64,000 bases of DNA, from NCBI GenBank assembly GCA_020849655.1, contig JADLFU010000088.1:1-64000 (forward strand). The letters are read 5' to 3'. Position 1 is the first letter of the stretch. Each line of letters opens with the position of its first letter. The position numbers and the translations under genes were made by a program. The notes under the pieces were generated by a model. The model searched no databases. It saw only the letters and a program-made list of their open reading frames with translations, and was not told where the DNA came from. Below, piece after piece: positions 23,309 to 32,529 of this stretch. Source of the stretch: Polyangiaceae bacterium (GTDB lineage Bacteria; Myxococcota_A; Polyangia; Polyangiales; Polyangiaceae).

Positions 23309-26300
23309 TCAGCGGCGGCGCCTCCTCAGCAGGGCGAGGCCCGCGAGCGCGAGCGCCGAGAGGGACGCCGCGCCTCGGGCGCCCGTCGCGGGGACGACGC
23401 ACCCGCAGCCGCCCTCCGTCTCCGTGGAGCCCGGGGCTGCGCCGGGGGTCGGCGTCGCTGCCCCCGCCCCAGCCGCGCCACCAGCGCCGGCCGCGCCGCC
23501 CGCGCCACCTGCGCCGGTCGAGCAGACGAGCGGGCCGACGTCCTTCTTCAGCACGCCCTGGGTGAGCTTCGTCGCGTAGTTGCCGGTGTTCTGGTTGTCG
23601 TGGTGCCAGCTCTCCCACTGCACGACGCCGTTCGCGTCGCCGTCGGTCTTCCACGCGTACAGCCAGCCGTCGCGCGTGCCGACGACCACGTCGAGCTTCC
23701 CGTCGCCGTCGACGTCGCCGACCGCGGTCGTCGCGAGCACCCACTGCCCGGTGTTCTTCGGGAACCCCTTGGCCTCGCGCCCGCACGCGTCGAACGCGCG
23801 CACGAGGTAGCCGCCGGAGCCCGTGAGGATCTCGGGGAAGCCGTCGCCCGTGAGGTCGGCGATGGCCTGGCTGTTGACGAACATGAAGTCCTCGATGTTC
23901 ATCGGCAGCCCGGGCAGCATGTCGCCGGTCTTGCCGCTCCACGCCGCCACGAGGAACTGCGGCGGGCGGGGCGTGAGGCCGCGCTTGTTGGAGAGGTAGC
24001 CGATGAGGCTGAGCGAGCCGCCGGCCGCCACCACGTCGGGCGTGCCGTCGAGATCGAGGTCGCCGATGCTCGGGTGCGCGAACAGCGGAAACATCGTGTC
24101 GTTCGTGGCCTGGCTCAGCTCCCCGAACACCGCGGTCGACAGCCCGCGCGTCGCGCCCTCGGGCTTCTTCGGCAGCAGGTTCGCGGGGTTCTTGTTGAGC
24201 TTGTCCTGCAGGCCCGGGTCGGCTGGCACGACGGTGGGCGGGCTCGAGTTGCCGTGGAACACCGCGTCCGAGACGCCGTCGCCGTCGATGTCGGCGAAGA
24301 CGCCGCTCGTGGTCACGCCCTCGCCGAGCAGCGGCAGGACGTTGACGCTGGTGAGCGTGATGGGCCAGTTCGGCAGGTACGCCGGGCGCGCGGGATCGAA
24401 CCCCGGCGTGTCCTTGCCGCGCCCGTCGAGCACGTAGAACGCGCCCGATCCCTCGTCGGAGCCGAGCTTCTCGCTCGATCCTGTGAGGATCTCGGGGATC
24501 CCGTCGCCGTTGAGATCCGCGACCGCGGGCGTCGTGAGGATGCGGTTGTGCTCCTCCGCGGGCGTCAGGCGTCCGTCGTAGTGGAGCTGGATCGGCCAGT
24601 TGGGGAGCGGCGCGCCCGTCGCGTCGTAGACGTGGATGAAGCCGTCGTAGCCCGCCTGCACGATGTCGAGCTTGCCGTCCTTGTTCATGTCGATGAGCAC
24701 GGGGGACGCCATCGATCCGCGGACGATGACGTTCTTCTTGTCCATGCAGACGTCGGGGCGCTTGACCGTGGGGTCGAGCGGGCACGACGGGACGTACGGC
24801 AGGCGCACGGGGAACCCAGGCTTCACCTTCCCGTCGGTCGAGAGCGCGTAGATGGTGCCGCCCAGCGTCGTCGTCACGATCTCGAGCTTGCCGTCACCCT
24901 CGAGGTCGGCGATCGCCGCGGAGGCCATGATCGCCTCGCGCGCGAGGTCGGGATCGACCGCGCCGGGCTGGTAGCCCTTGGCCGCGAGGTAGGTGCCCCC
25001 GGGGTTGTCGGGCTTCGGATCGAGGCCGTCGAGGCGCTTGACCACGAACGGGAAGCCCGGGAGCTCCTGCGGGCCGCTCGGGGTGATCTTGTAGACGTGC
25101 AGCTTGCCGGCGGCGTCGCCCTGGATGATCTCTCGCACGCCGTCGCCGTCGATGTCGGCGAGCTTCGGGCTCGACTCCAGGCTCGCGCGCAGCTTGACGG
25201 GGAACCCAGGGAGCAGCGCGGGATCGGACTGCTTGTAGTACGTCCTCCGGTACTCGCCGGGCACGTCGCCCACGCCGTTCTCGTAGTGCGCGACGACGCG
25301 GATGCGCACGGTGAAGGCGTGCTGGTTCTCGCCGCGCTTGGAGTCGGGATCGGCCTCGTGGGTGGGGTCGATCGTGGACAGATCGATGAGCGCCAGCGGC
25401 TCGCTCGCGCCCGACACCGTCGCGCCGGGCACGCCGGATTTCTCGGTGATCTTCTTGAACAGCTCGTCGAGGGGCTGCACGCCGGGCGCCCACTCGACGA
25501 CGTAGTCATAGCTCGTGGCGCGCTTGGCGCTGACGGTGGCCTCGAGCTTCACGGGGCCGGTCTGCCGCTCGGGGTAGAGGTTCTCGAACCACAACGGCTC
25601 GGTGATGTTCACCTCCGGGGGGATCTTGCCGTCCTTGATCCACTCGATCGCCGTGTTGACGTTGGTGCGCCCGTAGCCGAACCGCTGGTCGAAGCCCGGC
25701 TGCGACCAGTAGTACTTGGTCTTCTCCTCGCGCGACTCCGGGACGTTGATGTCGTCCGCCGTCATGATGAACAGCTCGAGGATCTCGCCCGCGGACAGCG
25801 GGTACTTTCCGTACTTGAGGGCGGCCGACTGCATCAGCCCGACGATGCCGGCGTTGACGCCCGCCGCGCCGCTGGAGGCCGCCTCCGAGGACGACGAGAT
25901 GTAGTTGTTGCCGCCGAAGTTGGTGCCGGGATCGAAGATGAGGAACGAGTCGGCGGCCGTCGAGTCGGGCCCGTTGTTGATGATGGCGTGCGCCGAGAAC
26001 ACGTAGTTCGCGGTGTTGGGCAGGTTGTGGTGCTTGGAGTTCTCGTCGGCCATCGACCCCGTGACGATGGCGCCCTTCTGCCAGGCGTACTCGACGGCGC
26101 GCTGCGCGTACGGGGAGAGGTTGATGGTGCCGAGCGCGCACTCGATCGCGGAGATCCCGTTGTCGGCGCTGTAGACGACGGCCTGGCCGAAGTCGTTGGA
26201 GTCGGCGATGAAGCTGTCACCCACGCGCAGCGGCACGAAGCGACAGTCGGGGCACATGCCGGGCTCCCCCATTCCATTGTTCGTCTCGGCGGCGGCCCAG

Positions 26301-27049
26301 CTCGCCTGGTTGGTGCCGTGGTAGAAGTCGGTGTCCTCGAATGGATCGTTGTCATCCATGAGGAAGTCCCAGCCGCAGATGTCGTCGGTGTACCCGTTGC
26401 CGTCGTCGTCGACGCCGTCCGAGAAGTTGAGGATGAGGTCGCCGGGGTCGAGCAGGCCGTTGTTGTTCTTGTCGCCCTTCGGGTGGCCCGTGGACGCCTC
26501 GGGGAGCAGGCTCGGATCGTCGGCCCAGTCCTTGAAGCTGACGACGCCGTCGCCGTTGCAGTCGAACTCGGGGAGATCTCCCTTGCCCGCGCAGGGGCTG
26601 CCGTCCTTCTGCTTCGGTTTGTGCTTGCCGAGCTCGCCGGTGTTGATGTGAGCCTTGTTGATGATGTCGAGGGCGTGCCAGCGCGGGCCGCTGTCGAGGA
26701 TGGAGATGAGCACGCGCGGGTTGCCGGTCGTGTAGCGCCACGCGAGGTCGACGCTCATGCCAACCGGCTTGCCGACCTCCGCCGCGCGCAGCGGCTGCGC
26801 GCCCTCGCTGCGATCGGGCTGGAACCCGTAGAAGTTCCACGCGCCGGACCGGCGTTCGCTCTTGTTGGGCGAGGTCTTGTAGCCGTACTCGGTGTCGCTC
26901 GGCCAGTTGGCGGGATCCTTCGCGTCGGCGCTCGTGGCCCCTTCGGGGAGCGGCCAGGCGGCGTCGCCCCGCTGCGAGGCGGTCAACGCGATCAAGCTGA
27001 TGAGCCCGGCGCCGAACAGCGTGCGGGCAATGTGCTTCGTGCGAGCCAT
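23309..27049 (-). CDS. S8 subtilisin-like protease with FG-GAP repeats and MYXO-CTERM tail
   Basis: 1246 aa. A Sec signal lies in the first 31 residues. The catalytic Asp is in ISILDSG (119) and the His in FYHGTN (about 244). The Ser region reads EAASSGAAGVNAGIVGL (about 395), where Ser replaces the Thr of GTS and Gly the Pro, so the site is divergent but complete. From about 600 there are at least eight Ca-binding FG-GAP/VCBS blades (ADIDGDGVREI, ADLNGDGIPEI, GDVDGDGKLDV). The C-terminus has a Gly/Ala linker, CGC, a hydrophobic helix and LLRRRRR, the MYXO-CTERM sorting signal for surface display. A strong AGGAGA ribosome site precedes the ATG. It is divergent from the Pro-rich membrane protein. 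Confidence 0.9.
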   Translation of the reverse strand: MARTKHIARTLFGAGLISLIALTASQRGDAAWPLPEGATSADAKDPANWPSDTEYGYKTSPNKSERRSGAWNFYGFQPDRSEGAQPLRAAEVGKPVGMSVDLAWRYTTGNPRVLISILDSGPRWHALDIINKAHINTGELGKHKPKQKDGSPCAGKGDLPEFDCNGDGVVSFKDWADDPSLLPEASTGHPKGDKNNNGLLDPGDLILNFSDGVDDDGNGYTDDICGWDFLMDDNDPFEDTDFYHGTNQASWAAAETNNGMGEPGMCPDCRFVPLRVGDSFIADSNDFGQAVVYSADNGISAIECALGTINLSPYAQRAVEYAWQKGAIVTGSMADENSKHHNLPNTANYVFSAHAIINNGPDSTAADSFLIFDPGTNFGGNNYISSSSEAASSGAAGVNAGIVGLMQSAALKYGKYPLSAGEILELFIMTADDINVPESREEKTKYYWSQPGFDQRFGYGRTNVNTAIEWIKDGKIPPEVNITEPLWFENLYPERQTGPVKLEATVSAKRATSYDYVVEWAPGVQPLDELFKKITEKSGVPGATVSGASEPLALIDLSTIDPTHEADPDSKRGENQHAFTVRIRVVAHYENGVGDVPGEYRRTYYKQSDPALLPGFPVKLRASLESSPKLADIDGDGVREIIQGDAAGKLHVYKITPSGPQELPGFPFVVKRLDGLDPKPDNPGGTYLAAKGYQPGAVDPDLAREAIMASAAIADLEGDGKLEIVTTTLGGTIYALSTDGKVKPGFPVRLPYVPSCPLDPTVKRPDVCMDKKNVIVRGSMASPVLIDMNKDGKLDIVQAGYDGFIHVYDATGAPLPNWPIQLHYDGRLTPAEEHNRILTTPAVADLNGDGIPEILTGSSEKLGSDEGSGAFYVLDGRGKDTPGFDPARPAYLPNWPITLTSVNVLPLLGEGVTTSGVFADIDGDGVSDAVFHGNSSPPTVVPADPGLQDKLNKNPANLLPKKPEGATRGLSTAVFGELSQATNDTMFPLFAHPSIGDLDLDGTPDVVAAGGSLSLIGYLSNKRGLTPRPPQFLVAAWSGKTGDMLPGLPMNIEDFMFVNSQAIADLTGDGFPEILTGSGGYLVRAFDACGREAKGFPKNTGQWVLATTAVGDVDGDGKLDVVVGTRDGWLYAWKTDGDANGVVQWESWHHDNQNTGNYATKLTQGVLKKDVGPLVCSTGAGGAGGAAGAGGAAGAGAATPTPGAAPGSTETEGGCGCVVPATGARGAASLSALALAGLALLRRRRR

Positions 27050-27146
27050 CGGTGTCTCCTTCGGGCCGCGCGAGGCTGCGCAGCGCGCGCGAAGCTACCA
27101 CGCGCCTCCCCGCTTCGCGTAGGATGCGCGACGAGGAGAGTGACAG

Positions 27147-27863
27147 ATGAGCCAGGCTGGAAATTTCGGGAGTGGCGGCACGGTGCCAGGGGGCGGCGGC
27201 GCGCCGATGCCTCCGGGCAGCACGGTGGCGGACACGCCGTACGGCGCGCCCGCGGGGCCGATCCCCGGCGGCGCCGCGGCGATGCAGCCTCCCTCTCCTT
27301 ACGGGGGCTACGGCGGCGCGCCGCCCCCACCGCCGCCCCCCGGTCCGTACGGCTACGGTCCGCCGCCTCCGCAGGGGGGCCGAGGCGGCGGCAACCAGAC
27401 CATCTTGATGGTGGTGCTCGCGGTGCTCGCCGTCGGCGGCATCGGCGCCGCGCTCTTCTTCGGGCTGCGGAAGGAGGAGCCCCCGCCCGCGCCGCCGCCC
27501 CAGGCAGCGCCCGGCGGGACGACGGTCATCAACATCCCCGGGCTGCCGAGCGGGCTGACGCTGCCGTCGAACCTCCCGGTCTTCGTGCCGCCCGGCCAGG
27601 CGGCCCCGGCCCCGCAGCCCGTGCAGCCGCGCGCGCAGCCCACCACCGCGACCGCGCAGCCCACCGCCCAACCGACGACGACGGCGCAGCCCACCGCGAC
27701 CACGACCACGCCGACGGGCGTCGCGACGATCCCGATCCAGGGCGGCACGTCGCAGCCCGTGGCGACCGTCGCGCCCACGACCACGACCCCTCCCTCCCCG
27801 CCCCCGGCGACGACGACGCCCACCGCGCCCCCGGGCGGGCGGCCGATCAAGATCGGTCACTGA
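27147..27863 (+). CDS. Pro/Gly/Thr-rich single-pass membrane protein
   Basis: 238 aa. The N-terminal 90 residues are Gly/Pro/Tyr-rich and disordered (PPPPPPPGPYGYGPPPP). One membrane helix follows at about 92-112 (ILMVVLAVLAVGGIGAALFF) and then a long extracytoplasmic tail of Pro, Thr, Ala and Gln repeats with AQPTAQPTT-like units. A GAGGAG ribosome site lies eight bases before the ATG. No domain is recognised; heads of this type occur on Polyangia envelope proteins. It is divergent from the S8 protease gene across 97 bp, and its 3' end overlaps the convergent NamZ-type gene by seven bases. Confidence 0.72.
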   Translation: MSQAGNFGSGGTVPGGGGAPMPPGSTVADTPYGAPAGPIPGGAAAMQPPSPYGGYGGAPPPPPPPGPYGYGPPPPQGGRGGGNQTILMVVLAVLAVGGIGAALFFGLRKEEPPPAPPPQAAPGGTTVINIPGLPSGLTLPSNLPVFVPPGQAAPAPQPVQPRAQPTTATAQPTAQPTTTAQPTATTTTPTGVATIPIQGGTSQPVATVAPTTTTPPSPPPATTTPTAPPGGRPIKIGH

Positions 27864-30160
27864 TACAGGAGGTACGGCGCGCGGGACGCCTCGAACGCGC
27901 GCTCGTCCGCCGCGAGCGCGCCTACGAGCTCGGACCACGGCGCGCGGCGCTGCAGCAGTGCCTGGACGCGCTGGCTCCCGAGCAGCACCGCGACGCCCTT
28001 CGGCTCGAACGTCGAGGGCGCGAGCTCCGACAGCGCGAGGGCGATCCCGAGCCCGACGCGGACGGGGCGCACCGCGGCGGGGTCGTCGACGCGCACGCGG
28101 ACGCCGCCGCAGGCGTGCCCCGCGAAGGTCGCCGCGCGCGGCGTGAAGAGCGCGGGCTCGAAGCCGACCCCGGGGTGGCCCTGCGCCGCGAGCGCGCGAG
28201 CGAGCCGCGCGCCGTCGACCCACGGCGCCCCGACCACCAGGAACGGCGCGTCGGTCCCCCTCCCCACGCTCACGTTGGTGTTCTCGAGCAGCGCGACGCC
28301 CGGGTACAGGAGCGCGGAGGCGGCCGAGGTGAGGTTCGGCGAGGGGCGATGCCAGGGCAGGCGGGTCTTCCAGTAGCCGTCGGCGCGTCGCCAGCCGCGC
28401 GCGCGGACCACCTCGGGGCGCGGCACCCCGCGCTCGTCGCCGAGCAGGCCGCCCAGCTCGCCGAGCGTCAGGCCGTGCCGCGAGGGGACGCGCGCGGGCG
28501 CGACGAACGAGCGCCTGTCGTCGTCGAGCAGCGGGCCTTCCACGGCGCCGCCGAGCGGGTTCGGGCGATCGAGCACGACGACCCGCTTGTGCGCGCGCCG
28601 CGCGGCGACCATCGCGTCGGCGAGCGTCGACGCGTACGTGAAGCTCCGCGCGCCGACGTCCACGAGGTCGACCAGCAGGGCGTCGACGTCCGCGAGGTCC
28701 GCGTCGGAGGGGGCGCGCTTGTCGCCGTACAGGCTGATCACCGGCAGGCCGGTCGCCCCGTCTCGCGCGTCCGCGCGCTTGCCCTCCGCGGCGCCCGACA
28801 GCCCGTGCTCGGGCGCAAACAGGCGCACGAGCGTGATCTCCCCCGAGCGAGCGAGCGCCTCGCGCGTCGTGACGCCCTCCTTCGTGCGCGCGGCGTCGTG
28901 CGTCAGCAACGCGACGCGCAGACCGCGCACAGGCGCGAGATCGGCGGCGAGCAGCGCGTCGACGCCGGCCTCCGCCGTCGGCGCGAGCACCGTCTCTGCG
29001 ACGGCGTCCGCGATCTCCGCGCGCAGGCGCCGCACGTCCCCCTTCCCGTCTGGATGCAAGCGGCTCGTGAGGACGACGATCACGGTCGCCGTCTCCGGGT
29101 CGACCCACACCGACGTGCCCGTGAAGCCCGTGTGGCCGAAGCCCCGCCCGAAGCGCTTGCCCCGCTGGTGCGTGTAGCCGGTGTCGACGTCCCAGCCGAG
29201 CGCGCGCAGCCCCCCCGGCGAAACCGGACGCGGGCGCAGGAGCTCGCGCACGCTCGCCTCCCGGAGCACGCGCGTGCCGCGGTACACACCGCCCGCGAGG
29301 AGCATCTCGGCGACTGCCGCGACGTCGCGCGCCGTGCCGAACAGCCCCGCGTGCCCCGCGACGCCTCCCTGCCGCGCCGCCCGCGGATCGTGCACCTCGC
29401 CCCTCCTCCACGCGCCGTCGACGAGCGTGGTCGGCGCCGCGCGCGCGCGCTGCGCCGCGTCCGGGACGAACCCGAGGTCGCGCAGCCCCATCGGTGAGGT
29501 CACCCGTCGCAGCACGTTCGGCAACGGTCGCTCGGCTCTGCGCTCGATCAGCTTCGCCAGCAGCACGAACCCGAGATCGCTGTAGACGAACCGCTCGCCC
29601 GGCCTCGCCACGAGGCGCGCGCGGAGCACGGCGGCGACGGGATCGAGCTCGTCACCGGGCTTCATCGCGTCGTCCGCGGGCAGGCCTGAGGTGTGCGTCA
29701 GCAGCTGCTCGACGGTCGCCGCGCCCACCTCGCGCCCACGCGCCTCGGGCAGGTGCGCGTCCACCCTGTCCGTCAGCGCGAGCTTGCCGTCCTCCACCAG
29801 CACCATCACCGAGAGCGCGGTCGCGAGCGGCTTCGTCAGCGACGCGAGATCGAAGATCGCGTCGACCGGCATCGGCGCCGGCCACGGGCGCTCGCTCACC
29901 CGACCGTACGCGCGCTCGTGCAGCGTCTCGCCGGCGCGCCGCACGAGCACGACAGCGCCCGGCGCGTCGCCCCGCGCGAGCGCGGCCTCGACCGCGTCGT
30001 CGACCCTCCGGAGCCGAGGGATGGCAGGCGCGGCGGGCTCGAACGGAGGCGCCGAGGGCGCGACCAGGGCGGGCGCGGACGCCGCGCGCGACGGCTCCGG
30101 CGGCGAGGCCCGGCGAGCGCAGCCGACACAGAGCGAGAGAGCGAGGACGAGGGCGCGCAT
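27857..30160 (-). CDS. Amidase-like beta-lactamase domain fused to NamZ (DUF1343)
   Basis: 767-aa lipoprotein (lipobox LCVGC, Cys14). Residues 50-390 are a class C beta-lactamase fold: SLTK with Ser107 and Lys110, YSDLG near 195, and HTG in FGHTGFTG near 352. Residues about 400-767 are DUF1343, the NamZ exo-beta-N-acetylmuramidase family (APEHGLSGAAEGK, DRPNPLGG, ENTNVSVGRGTDAPF). In Bacillus the separate proteins NamZ and AmiE (YbbC and YbbE) release MurNAc and cleave its peptide during cell-wall recycling. Here both appear joined in one envelope-anchored protein, by inference for recycling or degrading peptidoglycan. Confidence 0.88.
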   Translation of the reverse strand: MRALVLALSLCVGCARRASPPEPSRAASAPALVAPSAPPFEPAAPAIPRLRRVDDAVEAALARGDAPGAVVLVRRAGETLHERAYGRVSERPWPAPMPVDAIFDLASLTKPLATALSVMVLVEDGKLALTDRVDAHLPEARGREVGAATVEQLLTHTSGLPADDAMKPGDELDPVAAVLRARLVARPGERFVYSDLGFVLLAKLIERRAERPLPNVLRRVTSPMGLRDLGFVPDAAQRARAAPTTLVDGAWRRGEVHDPRAARQGGVAGHAGLFGTARDVAAVAEMLLAGGVYRGTRVLREASVRELLRPRPVSPGGLRALGWDVDTGYTHQRGKRFGRGFGHTGFTGTSVWVDPETATVIVVLTSRLHPDGKGDVRRLRAEIADAVAETVLAPTAEAGVDALLAADLAPVRGLRVALLTHDAARTKEGVTTREALARSGEITLVRLFAPEHGLSGAAEGKRADARDGATGLPVISLYGDKRAPSDADLADVDALLVDLVDVGARSFTYASTLADAMVAARRAHKRVVVLDRPNPLGGAVEGPLLDDDRRSFVAPARVPSRHGLTLGELGGLLGDERGVPRPEVVRARGWRRADGYWKTRLPWHRPSPNLTSAASALLYPGVALLENTNVSVGRGTDAPFLVVGAPWVDGARLARALAAQGHPGVGFEPALFTPRAATFAGHACGGVRVRVDDPAAVRPVRVGLGIALALSELAPSTFEPKGVAVLLGSQRVQALLQRRAPWSELVGALAADERAFEASRAPYLLYQ

Positions 30161-30251
30161 CCCGACGGAGACGATGCCAGCGCTCGTACCTCACCGCGCG
30201 CCATCGCCACGACCTTTCTTCGCCCGGAGGCCCGCCGTAGTCTCCGCGCCC

Positions 30252-31370
30252 ATGTCGCTCGTCGCCTCCAGGGTCGCGCTCTCGCCGCCGCTCGAGCCGA
30301 GGTACCGGGACGTCATCGCGGCGCTCGGCCACGAGCGCGGCTACCCGACGCACGAGGCCCCGGCGGCGCTGGGGGCCCGCCTCGCGGAGCTGTCGCGCGC
30401 GTACAACACCGCAGGCACCGCGCCACGAGACGCGCTCGCCGCGCGCCTCGGGTTCTCCTTCGCCCGGGACACACCGAAGGGTGGCGCCGCGGTCGCGGAG
30501 CTGCTGCTGCGAGGCGCGCTCACGCTCGACGGCGCGCTCACGGTGCTCGACTACGGCGCCGGGCTCGGCGCGACCACGTGGGGGGTCGTGCGCGCGCTGG
30601 CCGCGGCGGGCGCGACCGGGCGCGTGGACGCCACGATGTTCGAGCCCGACGAGGCGGCGCTCGCCCTCGGCCTCGTGCTCGCGCGCAGGCTCGGAGGCGA
30701 GGGAGGCGTGGAGCTCCGCGCGCGGGGCGTGGCGGCGCCGCCGCCGCGAGGCGCGACGTTCGATCTCGTCTTGCTCGGTCAGGTGCTCTCCGAGATCGCG
30801 GTCGGCGACGACGCCCGAGAGCAGGCGCTGCTCGCCCGCGTGGACTCGCTGCTCCGCGAGCGCGTGCGACCAGGTGGCGCGCTCGTCGTCATCGAGCCCG
30901 CGCTCTCCGTGCGCACGCGGGCGCTGATGCGCCTGCGTGACGGCCTCGCCGCGCGGGGCCACGCGCCCTTCGCGCCGTGCCCGCACGCGCTCGCGTGCCC
31001 GATGCTCCCGCGCGAGCGCGACTGGTGCCACGAAGATCTCCCGATCGATCTGCCGGCCTGGCTGGTGCCGACCGCGCGAGCCGCGGGGCTGCGCTGGGAG
31101 CGGCTGACGTTCTCGTACCTCGTCCTCACACGCGAGCGCCGATCCGCGGCCGCGGGCGCGCGCGTCGTCGGCCAGCCGAAGATCACGAAAGGCAAGCGCG
31201 AGCTCCCGGTGTGCACCGAGCAGGGCGCGCTCGTCACGCTCACCCGCCTCGATCGCCACGCGAGCCTGGAGAACGCGGCGTTCGAGGGGGCGGCGCGAGG
31301 GGATCACGTCGTCACCGACGCGTCCTCGCGCGTCGTCGCGACCACGAGGGTGGAGCTCGAAGCGCCGTGA
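30252..31370 (+). CDS. Rsm22-family ribosomal methyltransferase-like protein
   Basis: 372 aa. The SAM motif I is VLDYGAGLGATTWG at 98-111. The family's iron-sulfur cysteines are Cys243, Cys249 and Cys259 (CPHALACPM and DWCHED) with Cys321 (ELPVCTEQG) as the fourth. Rsm22/METTL17 proteins act on the small ribosomal subunit; whether the bacterial members methylate or serve as assembly factors is unclear. It starts at ATG 30252, divergent from the NamZ-type gene. It heads a tightly coupled operon in which its stop overlaps the GTG of thiE. Confidence 0.82.
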   Translation: MSLVASRVALSPPLEPRYRDVIAALGHERGYPTHEAPAALGARLAELSRAYNTAGTAPRDALAARLGFSFARDTPKGGAAVAELLLRGALTLDGALTVLDYGAGLGATTWGVVRALAAAGATGRVDATMFEPDEAALALGLVLARRLGGEGGVELRARGVAAPPPRGATFDLVLLGQVLSEIAVGDDAREQALLARVDSLLRERVRPGGALVVIEPALSVRTRALMRLRDGLAARGHAPFAPCPHALACPMLPRERDWCHEDLPIDLPAWLVPTARAAGLRWERLTFSYLVLTRERRSAAAGARVVGQPKITKGKRELPVCTEQGALVTLTRLDRHASLENAAFEGAARGDHVVTDASSRVVATTRVELEAP

Positions 31371-32008
31371 GCAGGCTGCCCGCGCGAGGCCTCTACGCCA
31401 TCGTCGACGTCGGCTCGCTCGCGCCTCGCGGGATCGATCCGCTGGCCTTCGCGGACGCCGTGCTCGCGGGCGGTCCCGTGGCGATGCAGCTCCGCGCGAA
31501 GGGGCTCGGGGCGGCCGAGACGCTCGGGCTGCTCTGCGCGCTCGCGCCTCGATGCCGCGAGCGAGGCGTGCCGCTGTTCGCGAACGATCGCGTCGATCTC
31601 GCGGTGCTCGCGGGCGCCACGGGGGTCCACCTCGGGCAGACCGATCTGCCCGTCGCGCTCGCGCGGCGCGTGGCCCCCGCCTGCCTGATCGGCGTCTCCA
31701 CACACACCGAGGCGCAGCTCGAGGCGGCGCTCGACGCGCGCCCGGACTACGTCGCCGTGGGGCCCGTGTTCGCCACCGCCACGAAGCGCGACGCCGAGCC
31801 GACCGTGGGGCTCACGCTCGTGCGGCGCGCGGTCGCGGCGAGCTCGGTCCCCGTGGTCGCGATCGGCGGGCTCGACGAGGGGCGGGCGGCCGAGGTCGCG
31901 CGCGCCGGCGCGCTCGTGGCGGTCATCGGCGCGCTGCTCCCGACGTCGACCGCGCTCACGGAGGTGACCGAGCGCGCGCGTCACCTGCAGCGGGTGGCCT
32001 CGCCGTGA
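31367..32008 (+). CDS. thiE: Thiamine-phosphate synthase
   Basis: 213 aa, a TIM barrel that joins HMP-diphosphate and thiazole phosphate to make thiamine phosphate. Family motifs are present: QLRAKG (41-46, phosphate binding), FANDRVDLAVLAGATGVHLGQ, IGVSTHT, YVAVGPVFATATK and VAIGGLDEG. The length is normal. The start is the GTG at 31367 overlapping the Rsm22-type stop. No TPP riboswitch is recognisable upstream of the operon at 30161-30251, so thiamine control is not evident. No other thi genes are in the window. Confidence 0.92.
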   Translation: MSRLPARGLYAIVDVGSLAPRGIDPLAFADAVLAGGPVAMQLRAKGLGAAETLGLLCALAPRCRERGVPLFANDRVDLAVLAGATGVHLGQTDLPVALARRVAPACLIGVSTHTEAQLEAALDARPDYVAVGPVFATATKRDAEPTVGLTLVRRAVAASSVPVVAIGGLDEGRAAEVARAGALVAVIGALLPTSTALTEVTERARHLQRVASP

Positions 32009-32529
32009 GCTGGACGTGGTTCCTCGCGCTCGCCGGCGGGTCGGCGCTCGGGGGCTTCCTCGCGGGCCGCGCGGCGCGATCGCGCGGCGACGCGGCAGAC
32101 GCGCCGACGCCGGCGCCGTGGGGCGACGGCGACGTGCTGTGCTTCCCCGACGGAGCGGACGTCGTGCTCGCCGGGGAGCGGCGCCTGCTCCGCGACGACG
32201 TGGAGATCGCCCGGATGTACGAGGCCGAGACGGGGGGCGTGGTCGTGCTGTGGCCGCCGCCCGACGCGCGTGTGTGCCTCCTGCGAGCGCTGTCGCTCGA
32301 GATCGCGTCGCCGCCGCCGACCAGGCTCGAGCTCGACGGCGCGGTGCTCGATCGCTGCGGCCTCTGGACGCTCGATGGCGGCGCGCACCTCGCCGAGTAC
32401 CGCGGCGCCAGGCGCTCCGCGGTCGCGCTGGGGCAGAGAGGAGACACGCGCGTCTGGGAGGGGACCCGGCACGCCGCGAGCGATGTCGATCGACTTCCCG
32501 GCGCGGCGCGGCGATCTTCCCGGGGATGA
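32005..32529 (+). CDS. Unknown membrane-anchored protein in the thiE operon
   Basis: 174 aa from a GTG that overlaps the thiE stop. A hydrophobic N-terminal segment (WTWFLALAGGSALGGFLAGRAA) is a probable membrane anchor. The rest is a compact, beta-rich domain (VLCFPDGADVVLAGERRLL, VVVLWPPPDARVCLLRAL, LDRCGLWTLDGG). No family is recognised. Its stop overlaps the ATG of the MBL hydrolase gene, so it is translated together with neighbours on both sides. Confidence 0.68.
   Translation: MSWTWFLALAGGSALGGFLAGRAARSRGDAADAPTPAPWGDGDVLCFPDGADVVLAGERRLLRDDVEIARMYEAETGGVVVLWPPPDARVCLLRALSLEIASPPPTRLELDGAVLDRCGLWTLDGGAHLAEYRGARRSAVALGQRGDTRVWEGTRHAASDVDRLPGAARRSSRG

Noticed and set aside
23258-29497. 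Plus-strand open frame of about 2,080 codons
   Set aside because: It is antisense to the S8 protease and NamZ-type genes, and its composition is that of a G+C-rich shadow frame.
30161-30251. TPP riboswitch upstream of the thiE operon
   Set aside because: No CUGAGA-type core or paired arms were seen, and thiE is the second gene of the operon.
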